Shown here one piece after another: positions 39,001-50,572 of a DNA stretch of 64,000 bases. The notes under the pieces are model-generated. The model ran no database searches, was not told the DNA's origin, and saw nothing but the letters and a program-made list of their open reading frames with translations. The position numbers and the translations under genes were made by a program. Positions within the stretch are counted from its first letter, which is position 1, and the number at the start of each line of letters is the position of its first letter. The stretch is from Temnothorax longispinosus (taxonomy: Eukaryota > Arthropoda > Insecta > Hymenoptera > Formicidae): the NCBI RefSeq assembly GCF_030848805.1, contig NC_092363.1, forward strand, positions 4,402,001 to 4,466,000, read 5' to 3'.

Positions 39001-41126
39001 GAGGCGCACCACGTACGCGTACGTTTACTCATCGGTGAAACGCGCGTCCGTATGTACTCACGTGCTTTCAACAAACACACGCGAGCCCACCCACACGTGT
39101 ACGCGGTCGTAGGTGCGCGTGTCGACGATCCCTCCGCACACCGGTGCTATCGTATTCGAGCTTCGCGTGTGCACGAGATTGTACACGCATATGCGTACGC
39201 GCACGCAAGTGCGAGCATGTCACAACAGCTGCCCCGTAATCGCATTGCATACAAGCATCATATCTGCCTCCCTTTTCCTCCCTTTCCCAGTAAATCACGG
39301 TTGCGCTACAGTAACCTATATTCGCGACTCGCGGCGCGTAAGAATGTTGTGAAAGGACGTTACGCATATGCGTACGGACGGATGCATCGACGCGATGCGC
39401 AGCGAGCTGTCAATGACCAATAATATAGGGAGACAAGGACGCGCGACACCAAACGATTTCACGCTGCCTGCTGCGAATGTCGCCCGTCAACGCGTTCTCT
39501 TTTCTTTCTTTTTTTTTTTCAATCTCTGTGGTGAATTTTTCTCCCCGATACGACGAACACGCGTGACACGAGCAGCCCCCGTGCGACGCGCGACGTGACA
39601 CGCGAGTCAGAGAACAAGAGAAAATCTCGCTCGTTACACACTCCTGTGTCATACTTTTGTCATGCATCTCACGTGCTCGGTGAAGTTCGAAAAAAATTTC
39701 TCTTCGTTGAAGATTCGCCAATTCCATGGTCGAGTTGCGATTCCTGGCCGGTGATCACGCTCGGTTTTTCGTGATTTATGGCGATATACATGTAATGCTC
39801 ATTATTCACGGATGCGATGTTCGAGACGATGAGCTTCTCGACTGCGTGGACCGCTCTCGGACGTGCGTTGCGCGTAGAAGCTGACAGAGTCGATAATACG
39901 AGAACGGTAATGCGTTTAATCACAATCAGACGAATCAAGTGGCAACCGCAGACATATTTTAGTAACATAAAGAGGGCTATTATCCAAGAAATTGGATATT
40001 ATCATGATACACGATACGTCTGCTAGACGGCAACATTAATTGAGGCAGAATAACGTGATAAACGATCGAAAATTCTATATTTTAAACATTACGGAAACAC
40101 AGACGCTCTCTGATGACGAGAAGATACGCGAAATATCTAACTCAACGGAGAGAACATTTGATAGCTTCCTATCAGTTCACCGACCTTTCCGGGAGGCAAT
40201 GAATCTAATTAGAATTACCGCGCAACAAGTATATTATCGCGGTGAGTCGTACGATTGTTAAATAAAACGCGGTTTTCCGTGCTCGGCTGCGGGCGCTTTT
40301 TAACAATTTAAGCGCGCTAAGCAGCGGAAACGGGCCGAAAGTTTGAATCAAAGGAACCGCGTACTATTATTTGCGTCGTCATTCCAACGCTTTTGTACTT
40401 TTGCAAAAATTAACGCGCATATATTTGGATAATTTCACGTCGATGTTATCCTTTGTTCTGCGTTTCAAAGTGGTGTAATTACAAGACAAATTCAACCGCG
40501 CGGAAAAAATATGCTCCAAATTTTTTTGTTTGTTTGTTGGAATTATATTTCCCGGTTTATCGGTCTTTTGTAAGTGCCACAGCTTCCTATATATAAAATA
40601 CAATTAGCGTTTATGGGTCAGCAGCACGAATATTACATACAGTAAATTACATAATAGACTTCATCAGTTACACAGAACTTTTTATGACTCTTTCGAGAGT
40701 AAGAAAAAATTCACTGTTGTCGTTTGTTATTTTTTTCGACACAATTATCTTAATGATATCTGAGTCTATTATATTAATTGACGACCAAATTAATTCCTAT
40801 TAATGATTTCTTACAGAATTGGATATTCCACGTAGTAATTCGATCGATGGCTCATTCATCAACGGCAGCTCGCTTCATTAGACATAACTAAGATTTTACA
40901 ACGAATGAGATACTGTCAGAGTCAGATGGTGCATTAAGAAAAGATCAACAAATCGCTCCGGGCATGTGCCAAGATAATTAGCGAGGCCCCCATAGGGGGT
41001 TTCTTATGTGAGAGATGAGGCCACCCTAACGTCTCGTGTGAGAGACACCCTATATTTAAGGTATGATTAATTATTTACTAGACGCCCTATAGTAACGCAA
41101 CAAACACGAATAATTCTCCCCTGCGA

Positions 41127-41146
41127 GCGCGCGCGCGTGTGTGTAT
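41127..41146. repeat. (GC)n(GT)n short tract
   Basis: This is a short alternating purine-pyrimidine run similar to the one at 14341. Confidence 0.75.
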
Positions 41147-43073
41147 GTACGTTCGTAATTACTTCGTTCCATCGCAGCCGGGCGCAGTTACATGCGAAAC
41201 GATCGATGCCTTCGTTTGTCGAGAAACGTGACCAACTACGGGCCGTAACCGCAAATTACGTCATTCCGAATTTTTTCCGTCGTTAAGTACGGTAACTCGG
41301 TACGTTACGTCCCAATGTCGGGGCTAGGCAAACGCGACCACAATCGGTAGGAAAAAGAGCCCAAAGCGAAATTAAATAGTAATATAATCTCGTTTCAGAT
41401 TGCCGACGAATGGAAACCCAAAAATGGCCCGATAGGAAAACTTCCAAATAGCCATCACGTGAAATTTCATTGCGGCATCGCAAATACAATCTTTTTTTTT
41501 CCCGATTTTAATACATTACGTTATGAAATTGCGTTTGATCAACCGTGAGAATATTATTAAAACAAATGTGAAAAAAATGCATCACGCATCTCTCCGCGGA
41601 CCTTGATTAAATTGCTTTAAAAACTTGTGCCGTGCAAAACCCAAAATAAACCGGCTCATATCTCATCGCGCGGGATATTCAGCTCAATTCCAGCCCTCCC
41701 GCACTTTTACTTCCTTTGTGCCCCGCTTCATTGTCTCACGGCACACGTAGGCGAGAGGGAACGGGCGCGATCCAAATGTACGTAAGGTCGATTATAAATA
41801 TCGCGCGACGCCTGCATTTCGGGCGTGGTTAGCCGAATACATAAATCATCTTGTAGCCGGATGGAGGGCACCTATTGTGGTGGACGGTACGCGCAAGTAA
41901 CAAAACTAATCTCCCACCAGTTCCACCCGAAATTATCCGCGTCGACTTCCCACAGGAGAGTTGCGCGTGTTACGGAAAATTTACGCGGCATCACAACAAC
42001 GAGTACTAACTCCCGTGCCCTGTGACAATCGTCGCGAGCAATTATAGGCACGTGGAGGGCGCGCGCCTATCGAATTGTTGCGCGCACCACACAGCTAGAG
42101 TATTATCCGGGAAATATGGATGTCCGCGGCCAATATATGTTCGGCATGGCGATAATACCCGCGATACAGTCGGGATCGAACGTCAGAATTGTTAACTTCG
42201 TCGGGGAAAGGTCGATAGCCGCGCGATAGTCGCGTTACACAGCGAAAGCGATAATGTTTATCAAATCGATAAAAGTCTAGCGACTTGAAGCTTGAAAAGC
42301 TCTCGCAAACTTGTCATCGCCTAAGCCCGAAGGATGTTAACCGACTCGACATGTTATGGCGCGAGAAACAAGGATGAGTCAGCTGAGTCAGCTTGCCTCC
42401 GCTTCTTCGAAAACACACCTCATAATCGGTCACGAATCTCCATGGAATCATGCGAACTTAATTTTCAATAAATCAAGTAGCCGCCCGGGCACGTTCCTAA
42501 GGGGATGGCGCGCTCGGGTCCTTTCTCTGCGCTCTTCGCGTGGCGGAAGTTAGTGGCGGGCGGCTTCCTTTCACGCTCCCGAACAATATGTAAGCAAAGT
42601 TGGCGCAAAGTTTCGCCGATCCGTGGCGCAAGGTCGGCTTTCCCCGGCCGGCGGCGAGCGGGGAGGTTGAAAGAGGACAGGGTCTGCTTCGGCGCGAGTT
42701 TCGGGTTCTTGCGGGGCCTCGGAGTCGAGCGGTTTAAGCAAGGCGTTAAATAGCTCGCAAGTTTCCTCTCCGACGAAACAATGTAGTTCGAGTGCGAACC
42801 TGCTAGGCGTGCGCGCGTCGTGGAAAGTCGCCCTTAAACCGAGGTACGGAGACTCTCCCGCTCGCCCTATCGTACCGCCTACGCTATGTTTATCACGATA
42901 GCCTGGGTCGGATCAGCGCAAACTCTACATACTAACAACGTGCGCACACAATGCTCGCATACATACGGATGTACCGCAGAGTTCGTACCCCTCGGCGTTA
43001 GACATCGCGTGTCTGCCGTTCTTTCCAACGTGACGTGCGTCAGCTGACGATCGAACGTCGCTGAAGATTTCTC

Positions 43074-43703
43074 GTGGACGCAAACGGCGCGTCCGCGAGG
43101 CAGAGAAAAATGGCCCCTTCGGAAGATAATTTCAGTTTTTTTTTTATAAGTAGTAGGTATCGCGAAAATCGATACCATTCTTCGACGTTTGAAAGAAGAT
43201 TAGCATCCGACAGCCGTTCCGTGTATGATGGGGCGTTCAGATATCGAGCGTTTCGAGCAGCACATATGCGGATACTCGTACTACTTCAGATGCAGATGCA
43301 AAGTTGGTGCTTTCCGACCAGATATTCGGCAAATGCGAGATGGATGCGCCGCATCAACCACCCTACGAGAGACATTCCTACTGATGACGTTACCTCGTTA
43401 ACTGGCACGACACCAAAGACACGACGGATTTACACGCGCCAGCCCGACCGGACACGCGGATTAATTTGCAGCCGCGTAATACCGGTAGATGCCACACGTG
43501 CATTTACGGCATCGGATCACGAGGCGGCCGTACGCGAACTCGCCGAACAGGTAAACGCATGCGTTACAGTCGTCAAAGGGCGCAGGGATGCACTTGGCGC
43601 GTCCGCGGGCCGCATGCAGGTACTTCTCTCCGGACGTTACCGGCTTCCCGACAAAATTATGATCCCGTTCGGTTTGCGCTGTCGGCCGGCCGTGATTGCA
43701 TAA
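43074..43703 (+). other. 209-codon open frame, probably not coding
   Basis: This is one of the longest open frames in the window. Its last third, including the stretch EAAVRELAEQVNACVTVVKG, is balanced in composition. Donor-like sites, GAACAG followed by GTAAAC near 43550 and ATGCAG followed by GTACTT near 43619, fall inside it. The first two thirds are arginine-rich, and the nominal start is not at a good initiation context. A 99-codon frame in another register overlaps its 3' part. In GC-rich DNA a frame of this length is not surprising over 64 kb. I list it so that it can be tested. Confidence 0.15.
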
Positions 43704-43812
43704 CAATGAGGGGGATTCCGGGAATTGCTTTTACGTGTCTGGAATTGCTCAGAGGGCCACAATAGCTTCGCGGTGCTGCATACCTGCAGCCAACTGACGG
43801 GCGGAGAGTGGT

Positions 43813-43839
43813 GGGACAGGGGGAGGGAAACCAGGGGGG
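43813..43839 (+). other. Potential G-quadruplex sequence
   Basis: Four runs of three or more G occur within about 27 nt, with short loops (ACA, A, AAACCA). This satisfies the usual quadruplex pattern. The GC-rich setting makes chance occurrence likely. No promoter or replication role can be inferred from sequence alone. Confidence 0.5.
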
Positions 43840-44858
43840 ATGGTGGTGGTGGATAGAGGTGGTCGGTCGGAGTGCGGCCGGAGGGTTTGGACAGCGGCGG
43901 GCCGGGCATTATGCGTCATTGGGTAATCTGGCGAACGATTCAATCGAAGCGGCTGGCATGTCGAGCATGTGGACATAATGGAGCATCCGTCTCTGCACGA
44001 TAAGCGTGTGTAACCAACGCGCTCATAGAACCCTACGGATAGATCCCGCTGCCGTCCTCACGTTGGAGCGTAGGAGCGTACATATCGCGAAACTGACGAC
44101 GATTTCCGACCCCTCGACTCCGGGTAACAGCATTCACCGCGATTGTACCTACCGGCGTTGCGGCCTTCGAGCTTGCGATCCTTCATGAACTCAAATAGAA
44201 TCACGGGGCTGCTTAACCGAACTGATCGATCGTAGCTTGCAGTATTCGCCAGTCAAGGGAGCTTAAGTTTCACGCATCGACGACAAGCATGCCGTATATG
44301 CAGCAAAAAGCAATATCGTCCCTGGACTTCCATTTAGTCATCTTTAATGGAATTGTGACCATTTCAATCGCGGCGTAATTTTTCGCGCGCAAGAAAAAAA
44401 AATGAAAAAAAAGGGACGAAACCATGTTGAGGGAAGTTTTGCAAACTTTATCTCACCGTGACGAGCCGCGGACGCGCGGTATTTAACGTAGAAAAGATTA
44501 AAGCGCGTGCATAAAAAGCGGGAGGGAAACGCAGTTTCAACTCTCGCGAAATTAGCGGGTCAGCTCGGTGCGCGTAGAAAAAGCAAATGCAGGAAATTGC
44601 ATCGTCGTGGCAACGTAGAGCCGCGCGTAACGGAAATATCGTAGAATATATTCGTATACGAGGCAGCGTCGGTGGAGATAAACATGACATGGTGGCGTTA
44701 GGACGAGTAATTGCCATTTCTCTTGCAGAACTTTGCTTCCAACATCGTTAATTATTTTGATGCACAGATAATCCTGTGGCCAATATCCAATTTCGTCTTT
44801 ACCGATACGTGAGGTACGATTCTATTGTCTATTATCGACTACATTTTCCTTTGCGTGC

Positions 44859-44905
44859 GTGCGTGCGTTTGCGTGTGCGTGTGTGTGTGGGCGCGTGCGC
44901 GCGCG
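44859..44905. repeat. GTGC/GT/GC simple-sequence tract
   Basis: Units of TGCG repeat several times and then give way to GT and GC dinucleotide runs. It is a low-complexity compound microsatellite. Confidence 0.85.
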
Positions 44906-46270
44906 ATGAGTCCGCGCGACTCGATATAGCCGAATACGGCCTCTATGACAGTGAAAAAACTTCATTTATCTCACGATTGATTTACCGAGGGATTTTGATT
45001 AATCGGGTCCCCAACCTGGACAGTCTCTAGAATTGGGTTTCCGCGGACACCAGGCGAGGTGGTCGACGCCCCGAAAGTTAAGGACGGCGAGTCACCGGCG
45101 ACTTATCCTACATGTCCGTAGGCATGTATACACGCGTGACTGTCGTGTGTATGCGCGTTCAATTTCCGATAGTTACAACGGTAGCGCGAAAGGGTCGGTA
45201 AAGTTCAATTTCAACGATGTAACTTCGAGCCGCCTGCGCCTCGGCGAATAGCTTCGATGCGCAAGTCGTCTCTTTGTTGGCGGTGCGGCGAATTTTCCCC
45301 AAGTTTTCTCGGAGCGGAGGAGGTGTGCGCGCGATACGCGGAGGAAAACGAATGAAACGTCGCTGAAAAATCCCGTCGCCGCGTTGCGTGACAGCTCGAA
45401 CGACGGACGGACGAGAAATCCCATTTTCCAACTTCGAACGAACGTCGCCGGTTCGAGATCGGCGACTGACTTTGTTTCATATTCACCCGCGAGATCTTAT
45501 GGCGACATGTGCGAGCGAGTCCTCTCGAGAGTCTCGAGGACGTTGACGGAACGTGCATGTGCCTCGTGTCGTCAATGACAAAACTAGAACGATCCGAGAA
45601 AACGTACGGATCGAAACAACTTCTCGCGTTGTTGCATCGCGCATCGGTGAGGTCCGAAAATAGATTAGCTTGGTCGCTTCGCCATCGTAAATCCGCGAAC
45701 CTCGCTATTCGCAGAATAGTTATGAGCGAACCGCTTTTATATACTGCTCCGGTCGTGCACACGTTTTTTACGTAGTTTCGCGGAAAACGAAGTAAATAGC
45801 TTCGGGAAAATACTAATGTACTAACCGACAATTCCTGCCGCGCGGTTGCCGGGTCTGAGCAGGAAGCTCAGAAATCACATAGATTTCAATCAGAAACCAT
45901 TACGGCGCGACCGGTTATACCGCTGTATCCGAGAGTTTCAGCTTTCTGCATTTAGTATTACACGTGAAGTATGGTTTGCGCCGCGCCGTGCCGTCGACAA
46001 TAACGAGTAGGCAAAGTATCGTACGCTATTTTCTACCCGTTATAACCACCCGGAAACCCTGACAATCTCGGGCGCGAATACATATATGCATACATATACA
46101 CCTGTAGAATGTAATTTATAAAAGTGACTATCTCAAAAAACAAACTCTACTCGACGAGGCTATCTGAAAATATGATAATTCGCTAACCTGCGAACTCGCC
46201 GGCTGAAAAGAGCTTTACAATTATATGGCATCCGAGTAATTTAGGTACCACAAAACTCGTTACACATCCA

Positions 46271-46345
46271 GTCGACTCAATGGTAGAGTAGTCAACCATA
46301 GTAGTCGTTGAATGCTAAGCGATCTGCGGCAACGTCTCAAGTGGT
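46271..46345 (+). other. tRNA-like fragment, uncertain
   Basis: An ACTC/GAGT stem at 46275-46278 and 46286-46289 encloses a D-loop-like AATGGTA. It is followed by a TCAAC/GTTGA stem (46292-46296 and 46307-46311) whose 10-nt loop is too long for an anticodon loop. No standard acceptor stem or TTCRANNC T-arm box is seen. It could be a decayed tRNA, the head of a tRNA-derived SINE, or chance. Confidence 0.15.
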
Positions 46346-46872
46346 TCTAGGAACTTCCCTATAGAATACGTTTCTAGAGTAGTAGATGGCTTTGAAGGGT
46401 GTACTTTACGAAGTACAAATTACTCGAGAAACACAAGAGAAGCGTGGATATTTTTTAAGTCGAACTTCTGATCTTGTATTACAAAATATGCGATACTTAC
46501 GAATATTTGACACAGAATGACAAGTGTAAGAAATATATGTTCGTCGGTTGAAGGAATGAATATCAACTATATCAAGCGGACACTATCAACATCGTCGATT
46601 GACGAGAAATGAAGATTCGTGATCAATTAGCGAGCACGGGAGGAGAAAGTCGGAATTCTAATAATTTTGATAGAAATCCCCTTTAGAACAGGAAGGAGAG
46701 AAAAAGAACACAAAGGCAAGGTTTCGATAGTAAGGGATGTCTTTGTTAACGCGAATTCGGTTGACGTTTACAACGGGCGTATCAGCGTTCCAAGGCGACA
46801 GAAGAATTCAATATGGCCTAGGTCCGAAATCGCCTCCTTGGAGAATGGAATTACATTTCCATTGTGTTTCAG

Positions 46873-47169
46873 GCATTCGCATTCGAATCATACGGACGAC
46901 TCCGCTTCGCCGTGTCACGACGACCCACACCTATAAGGCATCCGAAGAGACCCTTTTCGTGTGGGTGCGTTGATGCTCACCCCTTGTCGTATAGCCAGTC
47001 GGCCCACGAGAGAGCGGTCAAGAGGTCCCGCGGAAGCGTAGAAGCTCGCCATAAGTCATCCGCCTTCGATATTAGCGGACCGGACACACCCCCATACGAC
47101 CCTTCGCCAACATATCCTTCTGTTCCCTCTAGTCCCCGAAGTCCAGTTTCCCATATTGATATCGACTAA
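46873..47169 (+). CDS. Candidate terminal coding exon, product unknown
   Basis: The acceptor TCCATTGTGTTTCAG ends at 46872 and is followed in phase 0 by 98 open codons and a TAA at 47167-47169. No donor is needed, so it would be a last exon. The C-terminal ~45 residues look like genuine low-complexity protein: a basic patch (AVKRSRGSVEARHKSS), then a proline/serine/tyrosine-rich tail with PDTPPYDPSPTYPSVP and PRSPVSHIDID at the end. S-P and T-P dipeptides are frequent, as in disordered tails of transcription factors or signalling proteins. The first ~35 codons are less convincing, and a second acceptor-like TCGTATAG at about 46994 could give a shorter exon. No conserved domain is present, so the gene cannot be named. 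Another plus-strand candidate lies about 21 kb upstream at 25676. Confidence 0.4.
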   Translation, partial: AFAFESYGRLRFAVSRRPTPIRHPKRPFSCGCVDAHPLSYSQSAHERAVKRSRGSVEARHKSSAFDISGPDTPPYDPSPTYPSVPSSPRSPVSHIDID

Positions 47170-50100
47170 CTTTATACGTGTATAGAGTCGCACACGTGGA
47201 CCGCCATAGACCGGCCGTGCACTAACGCGAGGATGGCCGATACGAACCGGGTATTAGTTGGTGTCGTTGGGACCCCGGAGAGCCATTCATCTCGCATTTG
47301 CGAGAGAGAATAGCACGAAAAGAACGCAGCGAACGAACGTTGACTTTTATGGATAGACCGGCGTTTACTGGATACAACGTATACATATAGCGCGTACATG
47401 CATACGATCACGGTCGGTACACCGTTACTAGACGGAAAGAGAAAGGATAGGGGAAAGTGTATTTTTCTTTGTTTACCGTCGCGACGTTTTCGGCCTTATC
47501 GTTCCGAGCCAAGCCAGGGAAAGAAACGCGCTCAACGGTCACCGGGGAACGATTCTTCCGCTCGCAAACCAGCGTCCCGCGGTAATATGTATGACTACAC
47601 CGACATCGACCGCTGCATTTTACGCGTCCCGGTAGTAATATCGCGGCAAAGTTTGTTTTTATAAATGTTTAAGCCACCGCGGAGCTTGTATAAATATACC
47701 TGCGGATAAACGCGAGCACGCGGAGTTGCTTATTTGTCGAGTAGTAAACTAATGAAAATAAATAAATGCATAAGGGAAGAAGAGTATTTTTTTATCTATA
47801 TGCGAAGGATACATGTGCGCACACGTGGATTCCTTTTACGTATGACTAAAGCACGGTAAAAGTGGCATTATGATGACCTATATTTTACTCCTGCAACAGA
47901 AATTACTTATCTTCCTCGAGACAAAAGCGCCTCGAGGCGCGTCCTATATTCGCCTATTATGACATTTTTCTTTCGATTTAGAGCTATCGGTAAGTTACAT
48001 TCATCCTTGGCTTCCTTAGAATCACGTCACGTCGGAAAGGAACGTACCTAGTGCTAAATGCTATAATTAAAAGAGTAATTACAGGAATTTGTGTTAACGA
48101 CTTTTCCGGAGCATCCGGATGACGACGCTTCGTCTTCGTTGCTTTACGACGCGATTAAAAACTTCTCATCCCGATAGCTCTTTCGCTCCAATTATCGGCG
48201 CATCGTCTACGATTTTATAGTCGATTGGTTTAATAAAAAAAAATGGTATCTTTAAAAATCTAGTGAGATAAGCAAGGAAGCTTTTATAAATGTGAACCGT
48301 CAAACGAATAATTTACGTGTTTGTCCCCCATTTCGTCAACATAGTAACTTTAAGAAAAGTAACTTTAAGCTGAAATCGATAAGACCGGCGTAGATCTCAG
48401 CCACAGGAATTATGCTGCTGCTTCCCAGCATGCACTCGCGCACGAACAACGCATCAAAGCTGAATTCCGAAGGAAAACTGGAGTATGCACGATAGCCGCG
48501 CCTCGGGCTGCCGCAGGATGACGCGATTTCACGTACCCACGGGTAACGTAATAAACTGATGGATTAGGACGAGGCTTGGTTGGTACGTCGACGTGACGGC
48601 ACTCGAGCCCATTAATTCCACTTTACCTTAATTCCGAGACGTAACGTTCGATCCCCGTGCCCCGTCATGCAGCAATCACGGTATTCTCATGATAGGACGG
48701 AGTTATCCGGTAATTATCCGGTAGCTGAGTAATCGACGAGGCGAGACCTGACAGGGCTAAAAAGGCGATCAATTGTGACAATCGTGAGATACGATCATTT
48801 TCAACGCGTTTGTAAAAGTGGCGAATTATAAACTTTGGGCTGCCGAGAGTGCGAAGAGATATAGAAGCAGAGGGAGAGGGAGAGAGAGAGAGAGAGAGAA
48901 AAATTCGTGGTTGACAAACCTCGATCGCGGTCATGCCGAACTACACAGAATTGTCCGATGTGACCTTTAAAGGTTAATTAGATTTGGATCGCGTTAATGG
49001 CGTGGACGTTAACATTTCGTGCACCATTACTACTGAAACGCGATATATTCGGAATCCGGCGTGTCGTAGAAAACAATGAACGAATTAAAACGCGTAGCTC
49101 AGTAGCGCGCGAGTAATGTAATGTAAATTAATCCTTTTGAAACCGAACAGGCAACGATCAGTCGACAACTCATTCAACTCATTCATTCTCTCGAAACTTC
49201 GTGTCGCTTCAAATGCAATAATTCTGCAAAGATTCGCCGTACAAACTCGTTAAATGGTCAATCCGGAAGGGCCCGGTAACTCCTACCTCGACTCCTACAC
49301 GTTTCGATATTAATACATCTTCATGTATTTTTCCTTCCACTTCGACCGAGTGTCCGCCTTAATTATCCCGTCAGTTTGCCCGTATCCTCCTATGCCGTGA
49401 AGCTCGTTCATCTCGTTCTCTGTAGCTTCCTCCTAACTTTGCGCGCTGAGCCGAATAGATGAAAACGGATTGCCTTTCGTCCGACTGTATTTCCACTTAC
49501 CAAAGTGATATTAATGGGCCGCAAACGACGACAGTCTGTGTGCGCGCCTTCTCCAATCGGCCGTTTCTACCGAGCTACGAAACGAGATAAGAGTAATCGC
49601 GACGAAAACTAACTGAAAGCGGACCAGCGTTATCGTTACCGTTCACGCAAAGTTTGAAAGAAGCGGACGAACACATGTACCAAATATGGTAGAATGTTCG
49701 AAGAACATAATCTTTGCGCCCTAATGCTTTATGATTCCGGAGCATAATAAAGTTTTCTCTATCTACCTCTCGGTGCTCTCGCTTCCCCAAAACAGCGAAA
49801 CGTACGCTCGCGGCTAAGTAGCTTACCGCCGTAACTGCGATCCAAATTAGCATGCGCCACTGCCTCTATGGTGCGATGTCTTGAGCGTTAGTAAGTAGGG
49901 CAAACTCTCGGAGGACGTATTCCGCGAAGTAACGCGAGACTTCCTCCTTCGCGTTGTTATTACGTTCGATAAATCCGACTTGCTTCCGCGCACCGGGAGA
50001 AATATGCTGTACCCGTTTAGTTTGAAGCCAATAACACGATCGGCTGATCGATTGTGTTACGCCCCAGTATATATTATGTATATGCGGCATTATTTATAGC

Positions 50101-50433
50101 AGGTATATATGTATAATGTGGAAAGAAAAAGAGAAGGCGAGTGCACAAAGTTAAACGTATAAGCAAGAGTTAACGCTATGATCTTATTTTTGCGATCAGC
50201 TTAAAGAAGAATTGAAATAACATTATAATTTATCAATTTATAAATTTAAAATAATTTATTCTACAACATCATTAACTTATCCGATCGAATGATTTACCCT
50301 TTCTTCGTAACTACAGTCCTACATGAAATATCTATCGAAATCGGTATTCATTCTCCACTCGACGCGCTCCAACCGGAACTATTGTAATGCCTCGACGGTC
50401 ACGATACAAGAGTCATCATCGATCCATGGCCAG
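47170..50433. other. Non-coding region; possible 3' UTR at its start
   Basis: If the exon at 46873-47169 is real, this begins with its 3' UTR. The first clear AATAAA-type signals are near 47755-47765, in an A-rich patch. A duplicated AGTAACTTTAAG lies at about 48343-48370. Near 47971-47996 a good acceptor and a GTAAGTT donor are separated by only 8 nt, probably by chance. A GA microsatellite lies near 48871. No other gene is recognised. Confidence 0.5.
48871..48899. repeat. (GA)n microsatellite
   Basis: This is a GA-rich tract with GGGA units at its left end and a pure run of AG at its right end. Confidence 0.9.
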
Positions 50434-50572
50434 GGCCCGTATTCCGTTCCTGCCTACCGACAACTGTCGGTTCAATAAGTGTCGTTGCGCAGGTTTTTCA
50501 TATCGTGTAAAAGCTGCGCAACGACACCGACAATTGTCGGTAAGCGGATTTTAGCGGAACAGAATACGGCCC
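50434..50572. mobile_element. 139-bp foldback MITE with CAG target-site duplication
   Basis: The terminal inverted repeats GGCCCGTATTCCGTTCC (left) and GGAACAGAATACGGCCC (right) match with few differences, and both ends are flanked by CAG (50431-50433 and 50573-50575). Inside, GTGTCGTTGCGCAG (50479-50492) pairs exactly with 50514-50527. A 16-bp self-palindrome, ACCGACAATTGTCGGT, is perfect at 50526-50541 and has one mismatch at 50456-50471. Almost the whole element folds into one long hairpin. It has no coding capacity, so it would be non-autonomous. The GGGCCGTATTC-type end and 3-bp duplication suggest a PIF/Harbinger-like or related DNA transposon, but the superfamily is an inference. Confidence 0.8.

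Larger units (their letters stand above)
36236..43073. other. Non-coding region, AT-rich then GC-rich
   Basis: No gene is supported. 36900-38560 and 40400-41000 are AT-rich. 38600-39700 and 41600-43000 are GC/CpG-rich and carry overlapping chance frames, including a 141-codon frame (38687-39112) whose serine run is the translated GTC repeat. A donor-like ATATG followed by GTAAGTGG occurs near 37080. A CCCCCATAGGGGG near-palindrome lies at about 40987-40998. Confidence 0.55.
43704..46872. other. Non-coding region, GC-rich
   Basis: No gene is recognised. The G-rich quadruplex-capable run (43813-43839) and a GC/GT/TGCG simple-repeat tract (44859-44905) are the visible features. Several frames on both strands between 45150 and 45830, including a 206-codon minus-strand frame, overlap one another and are arginine/serine-rich. 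I treat them as compositional. A tRNA-like fragment lies at 46271-46345. Confidence 0.5.

Noticed and set aside
38687..39112. 141-codon frame with a hydrophobic stretch and a serine run
   Set aside because: The serine run is the GTC repeat, other registers are open as well, and there is no splice or promoter support.
45211..45831. 206-codon minus-strand open frame
   Set aside because: It is arginine/serine-rich with overlapping frames on both strands in GC-rich DNA, as expected from low stop density.
47971..47996. 8-nt microexon between an acceptor and GTAAGTT
   Set aside because: The interval is too short to be credible without transcript support; it is more likely coincidence.
48640..48665. 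GTTCGATCCCCGTG resembling a tRNA T-arm
   Set aside because: No complementary stem, anticodon arm or D-arm can be placed upstream at tRNA spacing.
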